A stretch of DNA of 34,214 nt, from positions 1 through 34,214 of the forward strand of contig CASFTV010000037.1 of the NCBI GenBank assembly GCA_949297765.1, written 5' to 3'. Positions 8,286-17,156 of this stretch are shown here, in pieces. How positions within the stretch are numbered: position 1 is the stretch's first letter; the number at the start of each line of letters is the position of its first letter. The notes beneath the pieces were generated by a model, which was not told the DNA's origin, ran no database searches, and was given only the letters and a program-made list of their open reading frames with translations. Source of the stretch: an uncultured bacterium. GTDB taxonomy: Bacteria > Verrucomicrobiota > Lentisphaeria > Victivallales > UBA1829. The translations under genes and the position numbers were made by a program.

Positions 8286-8851
8286 TTTTTCCTCTCCCAG
8301 ACAATATCCTTGGCATAGAGTTCATTCAGTGAATTCTGGAAAAAACCGAAGATAAGATACAGTTTCCCGTCCGACAGTGTGGAATCCGGCGTCGCTTCCG
8401 GAACCTTGAACTCAAAGGAGCTGCGCTTCCATTCCTGATCCACCCGGAAACGGATCGGCTTGAACCACTGTTTCCGGTCTTTCGCCCACGGGCTGGTCAG
8501 CTGGATCTGGGCGAGTCCTTCCCGGTCCGCCTTGAACCAGCCGGAGATCTGATAGGTGGTTCCCGCTTTGAAGTTCAGATTCCGGGTGTTGACGCGCAGA
8601 CGATCGAATGTGGCAAGTCCGTTCTTTTTTGTCAGTTTGAGCGCTTTTCCTCCGTTCGCATGATCCTCCGCCTTGACGATTTCGATGGTTCCTGCGTCGT
8701 CGTCTCCGCCGATCCGCCATCGTCTCTCCTTGACGAACTGCGAGGGTTTCGGCCCGGTTTCTCCATCGAAGGAGAAGAGAATCCTTTCCTCATCCGCACC
8801 GGCAGAGAGAATCAGAACGGCGAAAAGAACGGTCAACATTGATGATTTCAT
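8282..8851 (-). CDS. small secreted carbohydrate-binding-like protein (first gene of module 1)
   Basis: The product is 189 residues with a signal peptide (MKSSMLTVLFAVLILSAGAD). The mature part is one beta-sandwich with CBM4/9-like features: FSFDGETG, KALKLTKKNG, TTYQISGWFKADREG, WKRSSFEFKVPE and a final strand KLYLIFGFF. No catalytic motif is visible. It resembles the N-terminal domain of the glycosidase it is coupled to, so it may bind the same glycan and feed or anchor the enzyme (inference). The start follows AAAAAGGTG eight bases upstream. It is divergent from the AraC gene at 8968. A counterpart of similar size and position accompanies the type A glycosidase of module 4 (25796-26311). 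Confidence 0.65.
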   Translation of the reverse strand: MKSSMLTVLFAVLILSAGADEERILFSFDGETGPKPSQFVKERRWRIGGDDDAGTIEIVKAEDHANGGKALKLTKKNGLATFDRLRVNTRNLNFKAGTTYQISGWFKADREGLAQIQLTSPWAKDRKQWFKPIRFRVDQEWKRSSFEFKVPEATPDSTLSDGKLYLIFGFFQNSLNELYAKDIVWERKK

Positions 8852-8967
8852 TCCGATACACCTTTTTGCTGTTTTTCTTTATTATTATAAATTCTGTTTC
8901 TTGAAAAATATCAATAAAAGTATATTTTTATATAGGAAAAGCTAAAAATATATCAGGAAAAATAAAA
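8852..8967. promoter_or_regulatory. AT-rich divergent promoter region of module 1
   Basis: This 116-base gap separates the module 1 operon from the AraC gene and is far more AT-rich than its surroundings. On the minus strand a TATAAT lies at 8889-8884 with a TTGATA 19 bases upstream (8914-8909), a plausible but widely spaced promoter for the operon. For the AraC gene only TATA-rich sequence near 8920-8935 is seen. AraC binding sites are likely here, but I could not define them. Confidence 0.45.
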
Positions 8968-9918
8968 ATGCGTGTTTTGGAAGACTGTTCCGTTTTTCTT
9001 CGTCAGAAAGCCCGGCTGTTTTTTCATGCGGGAGCGTTTTCCATGTACGATGCCGGACTGCGTCCTCCCAGATCCCATGCGACAGCCGGGAGGAGCGGCC
9101 TTCTGGAATCTCAGGGCCTTTACTGCGATTATCTGGTCCGTTCGGAAATCCATGAGTTTTATCTTCAGCGGCGGATCCGGCAGAGGTTTCTTTCCATCGA
9201 ATACATTTATTCCGGGGAGTTCTGCATCCGCAACGGAGAAAAGGGATATCTCGGGGAGGCGGGAGATCTCTTCCTGCTGCATCCCGGACTGGATCACGAT
9301 CTGATGTTTCAGTCCGACAGGAAATGCCGGAAACTGGGATGCATCATTTCCGGCTGGATGCTTCCAGAGCTTCTGAAGTCGTTTCAGCTGGAACATGTGG
9401 AGGTGATCCATCTTCCCGACCCAAGACGGCTGGATGAGATCCTCGACCAGATTCAGGAAACCCTGCGGATCGGAATGGGCCGTTCCGCGTGCGAGCGGAA
9501 TACCGGTCTGACCTTTGAGCTTCTCCAGATGCTCTCGAATGTTCATCAGGAGCAGCCGCTGCCCCGGGAGATTGCTCAGATCCTGGATTTTTTTGAGGAA
9601 CACTGTTCCGAAGAACTGAACATGACGCGTCTTGCGGAGTCGTACGGAATGACTCTGCCGACGCTGAACAAACGGTTCCGTGCCGCGCTGCACATGACGC
9701 CGTATCAGTATCTGATCAAACTGCGGATGCACCGGGCGCTCAGCCTGCTCCAGACGGATGAATGGGCGGTCAAGGAGATCGCGGAGATGTGCGGCTACCG
9801 GAATCCTCTGCACTTTTCCTCCGAATTTCACCGGGTCTTCGGCTGTTCCCCGCGGGAGTTCCGGAAGAAAATGCGTTTCGGCGTCGCGGAGGGCGACTCC
9901 CGGACAAGTGCGGATTAA
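8968..9918 (+). CDS. AraC-family transcriptional regulator of module 1
   Basis: The product is 316 residues. The N-terminal 180 residues form a cupin-like sensor region (YIYSGEFCIRNGEKGYLGEAGDLFLLHPGLDHDL). The C-terminal 100 residues contain the two helix-turn-helix motifs of the AraC family: LNMTRLAESYGMTLPTLNKRF, and VKEIAEMCGYRNPLHFSSEF with the family signature ending FGCSPREFR. It is divergent from the small binding protein, glycosidase and pseudopilin operon and should control it in response to a sugar that binds the cupin (inference). Only a weak ribosome binding site (CAGGA) precedes the ATG. The gene ends tail to tail with a second AraC gene; the two stop codons share the palindrome TTAA. 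Confidence 0.9.
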   Translation: MRVLEDCSVFLRQKARLFFHAGAFSMYDAGLRPPRSHATAGRSGLLESQGLYCDYLVRSEIHEFYLQRRIRQRFLSIEYIYSGEFCIRNGEKGYLGEAGDLFLLHPGLDHDLMFQSDRKCRKLGCIISGWMLPELLKSFQLEHVEVIHLPDPRRLDEILDQIQETLRIGMGRSACERNTGLTFELLQMLSNVHQEQPLPREIAQILDFFEEHCSEELNMTRLAESYGMTLPTLNKRFRAALHMTPYQYLIKLRMHRALSLLQTDEWAVKEIAEMCGYRNPLHFSSEFHRVFGCSPREFRKKMRFGVAEGDSRTSAD

Positions 9919-10748
9919 GAGTCCTTCTGCATTTCCCGGCTCTGTTTCCGGAGTTCTGCCGGACCCATTCCGGTCGCGCGGCGGATCAGACGGGAAAAGG
10001 AGGTCTGTTCCTTGTATCCGCAGCGGCGGGCGATTTCCTTGACCGGAAGGTCGGAACCGCGGAGAAGTGCGAGCGCATGTCCGTAACGCTGGTCCCGGAT
10101 ATAGTTGCCCAGGGAACGGTGCATGTTGTCGTAAAAGACCTTGGTCAGAGTCGAACGCGGCGTTTGAAAAACATCGCAGAGCATGCCGATGCAGAGATCC
10201 GGATTGCTGTAATTCTTCCTGATGTATTCCAGACAGCGGGAATAAAGCCCGTTGGAGGAGTTCGACTGCCGGTCTTCGCCCCGGGCATGTGCCAGAATCA
10301 TCAGGGCCAGTCCCGCCATGCGGCCGATCTGCAGCGGATCGTTTGTGCTGATCCAGCGGGCGATTTCATCGAAAAGTTCGTGCGGGCAGTCGCCGGCGGA
10401 ACGCTGAAACCGGGGAAATTTGCAGGCAAGGATGGTGGCTTCCGCAAGCGGTCCGTCCAGGCAGAGCCACCGGGAGTGCCACTCCCGGGAGATTCCCCGC
10501 AGATCGTGATCTTCGCCTGGAAGAAAATAGAAGATGTCGTTTTTCTGCATCTGGAAGCGTTGCCCGTAATAGATTACTTCGCCGATTCCGGAGACGCTCC
10601 AGACCAGTTCGACAAAGGAATTTTTCTGCCCTTGAGCAAATGCGATTTCATTTTCCTTCAGCACTTTTGTTCCGACGGACCACACATAGAACGGCATCGG
10701 CGTTTTCGGAAGAAGATCGGCATCTCCCCTGGAATATTCCTGCAGCAT
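9915..10748 (-). CDS. AraC-family transcriptional regulator of module 2
   Basis: The product is 277 residues. The N-terminal cupin region includes FQMQKNDIFYFLPGEDHDL. The C-terminal AraC domain has helix-turn-helix motifs LCIGMLCDVFQTPRSTLTKVF and VKEIARRCGYKEQTSFSRLIRRATGMGPAELR. It differs clearly from the AraC protein at 8968, so the two are not a recent duplication. It is divergent from the pseudopilin-glycosidase pair beginning at 11008 and most likely controls it. A promoter with TTGACA and TATATT spaced by 16 lies upstream at 10861-10834, giving an untranslated leader of about 80 bases. The ribosome binding site is weak. Confidence 0.9.
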   Translation of the reverse strand: MLQEYSRGDADLLPKTPMPFYVWSVGTKVLKENEIAFAQGQKNSFVELVWSVSGIGEVIYYGQRFQMQKNDIFYFLPGEDHDLRGISREWHSRWLCLDGPLAEATILACKFPRFQRSAGDCPHELFDEIARWISTNDPLQIGRMAGLALMILAHARGEDRQSNSSNGLYSRCLEYIRKNYSNPDLCIGMLCDVFQTPRSTLTKVFYDNMHRSLGNYIRDQRYGHALALLRGSDLPVKEIARRCGYKEQTSFSRLIRRATGMGPAELRKQSREMQKDS

Positions 10749-10833
10749 GATCGCTCGTTATGGTTGTAAAGATTTCTTTTTTAGTTGAAAAGTCATGTTG
10801 ATGTTTCTGTTTTCCATTTTCTGTTTTTCCCTT

Positions 10834-10861
10834 AATATAGCTCTGAAACTCCTTATGTCAA
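10834..10861 (-). promoter_or_regulatory. sigma70-type promoter of the module 2 AraC gene
   Basis: On the minus strand TTGACA (10861-10856), a 16-base spacer and TATATT (10839-10834) point toward the AraC gene that starts at 10748. Only the last base of the -10 triplet region and the spacer length depart from ideal. Confidence 0.6.
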
Positions 10862-10935
10862 GTTCTCTCCGGAACTCGATGGGGACGCCGGAATCTTCCG
10901 GGTCAAAATGTCTTCTGAAAGAGATCTTTTGTCTA

Positions 10936-10964
10936 TTGCGGTTTTCTGGATTTTGTTGTATAAT
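10936..10964 (+). promoter_or_regulatory. sigma70-type promoter of the module 2 pseudopilin-glycosidase operon
   Basis: TTGCGG (10936-10941), a 17-base spacer and a perfect TATAAT (10959-10964) lie 44 bases before the chosen ATG. The poor -35 fits a promoter that needs an activator such as the divergent AraC protein. The two promoters of this gap point away from each other with about 75 bases between them, room for AraC sites. Confidence 0.65.
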
Positions 10965-11007
10965 ATAGAGAACTGAAATGACTGAATACAACCAGAGGAT
11001 GGAAAAA

Positions 11008-11796
11008 ATGAAAATCCTGAACCATGATGCAGAAGAGCGAATGACAAACAGCAGAATTTTCTGCCGATTTATGAACTTCACCCTGATAGAACTCCTCATC
11101 GTTATTGCGATTCTTGCGATCCTTGCGGGAATGCTTCTTCCCGCGCTGAACGCCGCCAGAGAACGCGCCTATACCGTGAAATGTCTGAGCAATCTCAAAC
11201 AGACCGGGGCCGCATCCGTGATGTACTACGGTGACAATGGCGACTGGACCCCGCCAACCTCTTCTGCTCCCTCCTGGAATATCGGAAATATTCCTGCCAA
11301 ATGGATTCCTCTGGTGGCGGTTTATATGGGGGTCTCCACCGACGGTGATTATGCAAAGAACATTCAGCGGTCGAAAAAATTTGTCTGTGACAGCAATCTG
11401 CGTCTTTCCGGATATTCCAGTCTGGAACAGCTGCCGGTTCAGACGACGTATGCCAATTATTCGCCGAACGCCTGGGTGCGGGGCGGCGATTCCTTTAAAA
11501 TCACCACTCTTCCGAAGCCGGACCGGGTCTGTGCCTTGACCGAATCCCGCTGGGTCAACACCTATTTTTCTCAAGCATCCAAAGGAGATGAACTTCCCAA
11601 CATTCCACCCCACAGCGGGAATTCCGGAAATTTCCTCTTTTTCAGCGGTCGGGCAGCCTCCCTGCTGTATAAAAAGGTTCCGATGACCTCCTCCAATGGA
11701 ATGACGATGAGTTCCGCGGAAGTGCAGAAGTATCTGATCTGGTCGTCGAAATGGAGCTGGCTTTCCGATTCCCAGTTCAAAGATCTCGGTTTGTAA
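11008..11796 (+). CDS. pseudopilin-like secreted protein of module 2
   Basis: The product is 262 residues from ATG 11008, chosen because AGAGGA lies eight bases upstream; earlier in-frame ATGs at 10978 and 10999 lack a suitable site. After a leader of 23 residues the pilin-type segment [20 protein letters not shown] begins at Phe24, with Glu28, and is preceded by Asn instead of Gly. The soluble domain has paired Cys (KCLSNL, FVCDSN) and a degenerate form of the H-X9-DG motif: His202 is followed by ten residues and then Ser-Gly. Members of this family are very numerous in Lentisphaerota. Their role is unknown; assembly into pseudopilus-like structures is assumed from the N-terminus only. The glycosidase gene begins 33 bases downstream. 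Confidence 0.85.
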   Translation: MKILNHDAEERMTNSRIFCRFMNFTLIELLIVIAILAILAGMLLPALNAARERAYTVKCLSNLKQTGAASVMYYGDNGDWTPPTSSAPSWNIGNIPAKWIPLVAVYMGVSTDGDYAKNIQRSKKFVCDSNLRLSGYSSLEQLPVQTTYANYSPNAWVRGGDSFKITTLPKPDRVCALTESRWVNTYFSQASKGDELPNIPPHSGNSGNFLFFSGRAASLLYKKVPMTSSNGMTMSSAEVQKYLIWSSKWSWLSDSQFKDLGL

Positions 11797-11829
11797 GTTC
11801 AATTTTATTTCCGGAACAGGAGGATTTTC

Positions 11830-14800
11830 ATGTCTCGATTCCCAGCATTGTTTTGCATACTGATTCTTTTTTCCGCATCTCTGCGGGCGGAGGATTGCCC
11901 GTGGTTTCAATGGAAAGCCGATGGCAGTTTCACGGCGGGTGGACTTCCCTTCCGGCTGGTTCACTCTTCGACGAAGTGGGAGACCAGCGAACAGAATTCC
12001 GGAACCATCATTCCGGATGAGAAGTTTCCGGCTGCCGCAAAGCAGAATTTTCATCTTCGCGGAGTCTTCCGCCTCCGGAGTGGAAAACGTTTCCGTATGG
12101 AAGAGTCCGGGACATGTTCCGCAGAAAAAATGAACTGGTCCGTGAAATTGAGCAGTTCCGAAGGAATTCCCGGAAGCTCTCTTTATCTGCGGACGACTCT
12201 TCCTGTCCGGGAGTTCCTGAATCAGGAGATCCGGATCGATGGGAAACCGTATGGATTCGGAGAGACGTTTCAGAAAGACCGGAACCATTTCCAGTTCAAC
12301 AACTTTGTGAAAACGATCGTTCTTCCGCTGAAGGAGGGGCGGCTGACGATCCGGGGTAATTTCCGCTGTCGTCTGCAGGACAACCGCCAGTGGAAGCACG
12401 ATGTCTGGGAGCTGAGAATTCTGCTGCATCCGGCGTGGGGGACGATCCGGGATTCGGAATTGAAGCTGGAGTTTTCATTGGAACCGTGGAACTCTGTTCC
12501 GATCTCTCTGAAGGAGGCCGCCAACATGGGATTCCGCGATGAAAAGGCGGAGGACCGCAGTGGCGGATGGACCGATCAGGGGCCCGAAAACGACCTCCGG
12601 ATGTTTCCGGTCGGAAAACAGGAATTCGCCGGACTTCCGTTTGAGATTGTCGATCCGGAGCAGAACGGCGGGAAAGGGTGCATTGTGCTGAAGGGATCCG
12701 CCCGTCCGTATTTCCCGGAACAGGCGGAAGTTGTACTGAAGAAGCCGGTGAAGGGAAAGTATCTGTATCTGCTGCACGGGGTCGCCTGGCCGGCGAAACC
12801 GGGAAGCTCGATCGGAGAGATCCGAATCGAGTCGGCAAGGGCGCAGTTCGTGGAGAAGGAATTCCTGACGCATGACGTGATCTGCGGACGGGATGTCGGG
12901 AATTTCTGGTCACCGCTCCGCTTTGACAACGGGATCGTCGCGTGGAGTTCCGGCAATGCCAGCGCGCAGGTGGGACTTTACCTGAGCCGCTTCGAGCTGG
13001 GAGAAAATCCCATTGCGCGGATCGTTCTGAAGAGCCGGGGACGGAGTGTCTGGATGATCGCCGGAATGACCGTCTCCGATCGTCTGCTGAGCAGCGCAAA
13101 GGACACATCGGTGGTTCTGAAAGCCGGAAAAGAGTGGATTCCTCTGAAAAACAAAAGAGTTCGGAAGGGAAGCATCCTGGATTTTTCCTTTCTGCTGGAT
13201 GCTCCCTCGGGAAAATACGGCTTCCTGAAAAACCGGAACGGCCGTTTCGAATTTGAAAAGGCGCCGGGAAAGGCGGTCCGGTTCTATGGAGCGAATTCAT
13301 GTTTTGCGGCCAGCATGATGGAGCATGAACTTTCGGACCGGATGATGGACGAGTTCGCTGCGATCGGTTACAACCTTGTCCGGTTTCATCACTTTGACCA
13401 TATTCTCGCCGAGCCGAAAAACGGAGGTCCGCTGAAGTTCCGGGCATGGGCGCTGGACCGGATGGATTATCTTGTGGCGGCAGCGAAAAAGCGGGGGATT
13501 TATGTGACGCTGGATCTCTACACCATGCGGAAGATTCAGAAAGGGGAGATCCCCGGCTATCCGGAACAAACCCTCTCCGGAGACGATTTCAAAATGATGA
13601 CGTTCATTGATGAAAACACCATGAAAAATTTTCAGGAGTTCGCGCGGAAACTCCTGACGCACAAAAATAAATATACCGGTCTGGCATGGAAGGATGATCC
13701 GACCATCGCTCTGATCAGTTTCCTGAACGAGGATACCATCTACAAGATCAGCGGCGGGTTTGTCGGGATGCTCTATGAGAAGAAGTTCCGGGAGTGGTGC
13801 GGAAAGCGGAAGTGTTCTCCGGAGGGGGAATCCCGCGATCTTCTCTGGAATCAGTTCCTGGCGGAAACTTACCGGAAGGCGTTTGCGGAACTGCGCCGGT
13901 TTGCGGAAGAGATCGGAATCCGGACTCCTGTGACGGATCAGAATTTCCTGGATACGATTCCCGTGACGCTTGACCGGGAACTGTATGATTATGTGGACAA
14001 TCATTTTTATTGGGGACATCCGGTGTTTCTCGGAGAAAGCTGGCGTCTGCCGATGTACATTGTCGGAGAGAGCTCCATCACCCGGTTCGGCGCGATTCCG
14101 GGAAAGGCGACCAAACGTCTTTACGGAAAACCGTATACGATCACGGAATGGAATTACGTCAGTCCGAATCCGTATGCGATGGAAGGTGCGTTTCTCGCCG
14201 GAGCGTATGCCGCGGCGCAGGATTGGAGCGCTCTGGTCCGCTTCGAATATTCCGGCGGAGCGGAGCGGTTGAAAAAAACGGATTCCACAACGGGGGGATT
14301 CTCCATTGCAAATTGTCCTGTTCAGCTGCTTTCCGAGCGCGCGGGAGTCCTCTTCTTCCTGCGCGGAGATGTGCAGACATCAAAGAAAAATTATCCGATT
14401 CTGATCTCCCGGAACCATCGGAAGCGCAGCCGGAGCAAAACGATCCCGGGATATCTGGATCGTCTTGCTCTGCTGGGGAAAACGGGAGTCCGGATGGTCG
14501 ATGACGGAGAAACGGTCGTTTTGCCGGAAAACAGTCCCTTTGCTGTTGCGATGGAGGGCGTCTCATGCCATGCGAATGTCCCTGTTTATACCCCGGAGGC
14601 GTGCGTGAAGAAATTCGGTCTGGACCGGAAATCGTCGTTTGTCAACGACACCGGAGAGCTTTCCATGGATGCCGAAGGCGTGACATTCGTTGTCCGGACC
14701 CCCCGGAGCGAGGGGGCTGTCCTGAATCCGGGACAGACCCTGCGGACTCCGTTTTCGGAGCTTGTCTGCCGTCTGACGCCGGCCGCGGTGCTGATCGCCT

Positions 14801-15123
14801 CCATGGATTCCGCGGATCTCCGGAACAGCCGCCGCTATCTTCTTCTGCACCTCACCGATGTGAAGAATACCGGGATGAAGTTCCGGGATGCCAAAATGAC
14901 AATTCTGGAGGATTACGGAACAGTTCCTCAGCTGCTCCGCCGCGGAGAGGTTGATCTGCTCCTCCGCCGGGATCTGCGGGGATTCAGACTTCATGCGGTC
15001 GATTTCGACGGGAAACGTCTCTTTGAACTCCCGATGAAACCGCTTCCGGGCGGGACGGCGTTCACGTTGAGGAATGCCGCTGACGGCCGGGTCGTCTGCG
15101 CCTACGAGCTGGTGCGGGAGTAA
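11830..15123 (+). CDS. secreted large glycosidase, type B (module 2)
   Basis: The product is 1097 residues with a signal peptide (MSRFPALFCILILFSASLRA). AGGAGG lies six bases before the ATG. A beta-rich N-terminal region leads to a domain starting NMGFRDEKAED with GGWTDQGPENDLR near residues 244-256. A TIM barrel of clan GH-A type spans about 470-830 (GANSCFAASMM, GYNLVRFHHFD, YVTLDLYT). Probable acid/base is Glu634 in SFLNEDT and probable nucleophile Glu773 in YTITEWNY. The C-terminal beta domain contains RRYLLLHLTDVKNTG. The same domain order is found at 17157 and 29418, so the three are paralogues. Family and substrate are not known to me; a glycan of the gut or diet is likely. Second gene of a two-gene operon. 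Confidence 0.8.
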   Translation: MSRFPALFCILILFSASLRAEDCPWFQWKADGSFTAGGLPFRLVHSSTKWETSEQNSGTIIPDEKFPAAAKQNFHLRGVFRLRSGKRFRMEESGTCSAEKMNWSVKLSSSEGIPGSSLYLRTTLPVREFLNQEIRIDGKPYGFGETFQKDRNHFQFNNFVKTIVLPLKEGRLTIRGNFRCRLQDNRQWKHDVWELRILLHPAWGTIRDSELKLEFSLEPWNSVPISLKEAANMGFRDEKAEDRSGGWTDQGPENDLRMFPVGKQEFAGLPFEIVDPEQNGGKGCIVLKGSARPYFPEQAEVVLKKPVKGKYLYLLHGVAWPAKPGSSIGEIRIESARAQFVEKEFLTHDVICGRDVGNFWSPLRFDNGIVAWSSGNASAQVGLYLSRFELGENPIARIVLKSRGRSVWMIAGMTVSDRLLSSAKDTSVVLKAGKEWIPLKNKRVRKGSILDFSFLLDAPSGKYGFLKNRNGRFEFEKAPGKAVRFYGANSCFAASMMEHELSDRMMDEFAAIGYNLVRFHHFDHILAEPKNGGPLKFRAWALDRMDYLVAAAKKRGIYVTLDLYTMRKIQKGEIPGYPEQTLSGDDFKMMTFIDENTMKNFQEFARKLLTHKNKYTGLAWKDDPTIALISFLNEDTIYKISGGFVGMLYEKKFREWCGKRKCSPEGESRDLLWNQFLAETYRKAFAELRRFAEEIGIRTPVTDQNFLDTIPVTLDRELYDYVDNHFYWGHPVFLGESWRLPMYIVGESSITRFGAIPGKATKRLYGKPYTITEWNYVSPNPYAMEGAFLAGAYAAAQDWSALVRFEYSGGAERLKKTDSTTGGFSIANCPVQLLSERAGVLFFLRGDVQTSKKNYPILISRNHRKRSRSKTIPGYLDRLALLGKTGVRMVDDGETVVLPENSPFAVAMEGVSCHANVPVYTPEACVKKFGLDRKSSFVNDTGELSMDAEGVTFVVRTPRSEGAVLNPGQTLRTPFSELVCRLTPAAVLIASMDSADLRNSRRYLLLHLTDVKNTGMKFRDAKMTILEDYGTVPQLLRRGEVDLLLRRDLRGFRLHAVDFDGKRLFELPMKPLPGGTAFTLRNAADGRVVCAYELVRE

Positions 15124-15163
15124 AGAAAAAATCCCGATCCGGGACCGCCGCTCCGGATCGGGA
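15124..15163 (-). terminator. intrinsic terminator of the GH2 gene
   Basis: TCCCGATCCGG (15132-15142) and CCGGATCGGGA (15153-15163) form a perfect 11-base-pair stem with a 10-base loop. On the minus strand it is followed by TTTTTTCTTT, so it terminates the GH2 gene. For the + strand glycosidase the hairpin is present but no T-run follows. Confidence 0.85.
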
Positions 15164-15186
15164 AAGCGGAATCCGGAAGATCCCGT

Positions 15187-16956
15187 TCAGAATTCCGGAT
15201 TCCGGCTGAAGATTTCAAAAAGCCGTTCGACGGGGACTTTCGGCGTGCGGTCGTAGTTGTAAACCCCGTTCTGCTCCTGTTCGACATCGGTCAGCTGAGT
15301 ATAGCAGTAGCCGGTCATGCCGGGAACGGAGAGAATGGCGTCGGTGAGTTCCCGGATCTTGGCGCAGAACTCTTCCGGGGAACAGATCTGCTGTTTGTTG
15401 TATCCCCAGCTGTTCCGCTGCCACGGCGTGCGTCCTTCGGGAATGTAGCGGATGCCTCCGTATTCGTCGATGTTGTACGGCTGACCGGAATAGGGAACGG
15501 ACTGCTCGGGCTGGCACACCTTGACTCCCCCTTCGGCGGGCATGAGACGGGATTTGAGAATCTCTCCGTCTGAAGCGTAGTCATGGACGGTCCAGAGATC
15601 GGTCTTCACATGGGTGTAGCCGCTGCAGTCGTTGACCGGCCGGGTCGGATCCAGTTCTTTTGTGGTGTCGTAAACCGTTTCGATGAACCGCCGGTACCGG
15701 AGATTGTAGGCGTTCGACGTGCAGGATTCGTTGGCGGGACTCCAGGTGATGATGGACGGATGGTTGCGGTCGCGCTTGACGATCTCTTTCCACTCCTGAA
15801 GGAAGTTGAATCCGGAATTCCAGAAGAGCTCCCCGCCGGCCGGGACGGCGTTGAAGCAGGCGCAGCCCCAGGAGGAGCTTTCGCCCCAGGTGAGGTAGCC
15901 GAGCCTGTCGGCCCAGTAGTGGAAACGTTCTTCAAAGACTTTCTGATGCAGACGCGCCCCGTTGAATCCGGCTTTCATGGAAAGCTCGATGTCGCGCCGG
16001 AGCGCTTCATCGTCGGGCGCGGTCCAGATCCCGTCCTCGTAGAACCCCTGGTCGAGGACCAGACGCTGGAAGAGCGGGTGGTTGTTGAGATAAACCCGGT
16101 TGCCTTCAATATGGATTTTCCGGAGTCCGGCATAGCTGCGGACGCGGTCGAGAATTTTGCCTTCGGCGTTCCGGAGCGTGTATTCCACGTCGTAGAGAAA
16201 CGGATCGGCGGGACTCCATGGACGGATCTGCGGAAGTTTGAGTGTCACACTTGCCCCGGTCTCCGCCCGGCACTCCGCCTCGACGGTCATCTCTTCGGAG
16301 AAAACCCGGATTTTCAGTGTGCAGGCGGGATCCTCCCGATAGAATTCCGGATCGAACCGGAACGCGCCGTTGTCGAACAGCGGAAGAATCCGGCAGGATC
16401 GCAGGCCCTGTTGTGCAACGGCTTCCATCCAGACGGTCTGCCAGATCCCGGTCGTCCGTGTGTAAAGACATCCGTAGGAGTGAAAACGGTTGGACTGTTT
16501 TCCGTGGGGCTGAATGCCGCTTCGGAGAGCATCGCGGACCCGGAGAACAAAGTCGCATGCAGTGCCCGGCGTGACAAATTTCGTAATGTCGAATTCGAAT
16601 GAAACCGTTCCCCCGGAATGGGTCCCGACACTCTCCCCGTTGAGGAAGCCTTCACATTCATAATCGACCGCGCCGAAATGCAGAAGAATCCGCTTTCCTT
16701 CCCATTCCCGCGGAATTTCCAGAATCCGGTGGTAGAAGATTGCCGGAATGAAGTCTTTCCAGCCGATCCCGGACAGCTTGCTTTCCGGACAGAACGGAAC
16801 GATGATTTTCCGTCCGAATCCTTTGGATTTGTGCCACTCCTGCTCCATTCCGGTTTCACCGAAATCGAATTCGCAGCTCCATTCCCCGTTCAGATTGATC
16901 CAGTCGCCGCGTTCAAACTGGGGACGCGGATATTCCGGCCTCGGAATTGTGTTCAT
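15187..16956 (-). CDS. glycoside hydrolase family 2 enzyme, cytoplasmic
   Basis: The product is 589 residues from ATG 16956 (AAGGAG upstream; the upstream in-frame start at 17016 lacks one). No signal peptide is seen. The order is typical of GH2: jelly-roll domain (WINLNGEWSCEFDFG, GKRILLHFGAVDYECEGFLNGESVGTHSGG), immunoglobulin-like domain, then TIM barrel. Acid/base Glu410 lies in SPANESC and nucleophile Glu498 in NIDEYGG. It ends after the barrel and so lacks the extra C-terminal domains of LacZ, in line with beta-glucuronidase- or beta-galactosidase-like short GH2 enzymes; substrate not decided. It would act on small sugars released by the secreted enzymes and imported. It appears to be a single-gene unit with its own terminator. 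Confidence 0.9.
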   Translation of the reverse strand: MNTIPRPEYPRPQFERGDWINLNGEWSCEFDFGETGMEQEWHKSKGFGRKIIVPFCPESKLSGIGWKDFIPAIFYHRILEIPREWEGKRILLHFGAVDYECEGFLNGESVGTHSGGTVSFEFDITKFVTPGTACDFVLRVRDALRSGIQPHGKQSNRFHSYGCLYTRTTGIWQTVWMEAVAQQGLRSCRILPLFDNGAFRFDPEFYREDPACTLKIRVFSEEMTVEAECRAETGASVTLKLPQIRPWSPADPFLYDVEYTLRNAEGKILDRVRSYAGLRKIHIEGNRVYLNNHPLFQRLVLDQGFYEDGIWTAPDDEALRRDIELSMKAGFNGARLHQKVFEERFHYWADRLGYLTWGESSSWGCACFNAVPAGGELFWNSGFNFLQEWKEIVKRDRNHPSIITWSPANESCTSNAYNLRYRRFIETVYDTTKELDPTRPVNDCSGYTHVKTDLWTVHDYASDGEILKSRLMPAEGGVKVCQPEQSVPYSGQPYNIDEYGGIRYIPEGRTPWQRNSWGYNKQQICSPEEFCAKIRELTDAILSVPGMTGYCYTQLTDVEQEQNGVYNYDRTPKVPVERLFEIFSRNPEF

Positions 16957-17156
16957 CACAGTCTCCTTCTTTTTTTTTGAAGAGCAGTTCCTGCGGTTCT
17001 GCCCTGTGTATACCATAGCATGAAGGAGGGAGTTTCAAATGGAGAAAAAAGAGAAAAACATGAGGATTCGACGCATGAGGAAAAGTCAGATCTTTGCCCT
17101 CCCGTTTTTCCGGGCCGGGAGGGCAGGGGGCTTCCTCTTTTCCGCAACAGAGAGGC
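16957..17156 (-). other. 200-base gap between GH2 and the module 3 glycosidase
   Basis: This must hold the GH2 promoter and the end of the module 3 message. On the minus strand TTGAAA near 17040 and TATGGTATACAC near 17010 could be promoter parts, but spacing is not ideal. A stem-loop occupies 17096-17124. I see no coding frame with a start signal. Confidence 0.4.
17096..17124 (-). terminator. stem-loop after the module 3 glycosidase
   Basis: GCCCTCCCG (17096-17104) pairs perfectly with CGGGAGGGC (17116-17124), loop 11 bases. It lies 33 bases beyond the stop of the minus-strand glycosidase. No T-run follows on that strand, so termination may be weak or need Rho, or the hairpin may protect the 3' end. 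The stem core CCTCCCG/CGGGAGG is the same as in the hairpin at 22474-22501. Confidence 0.5.

Noticed and set aside
8968-10748. The two neighbouring AraC genes as a tandem duplication
   Set aside because: They are convergent, differ in length (316 and 277 residues) and in most of the sensor and recognition helices. Each fits a separate module.
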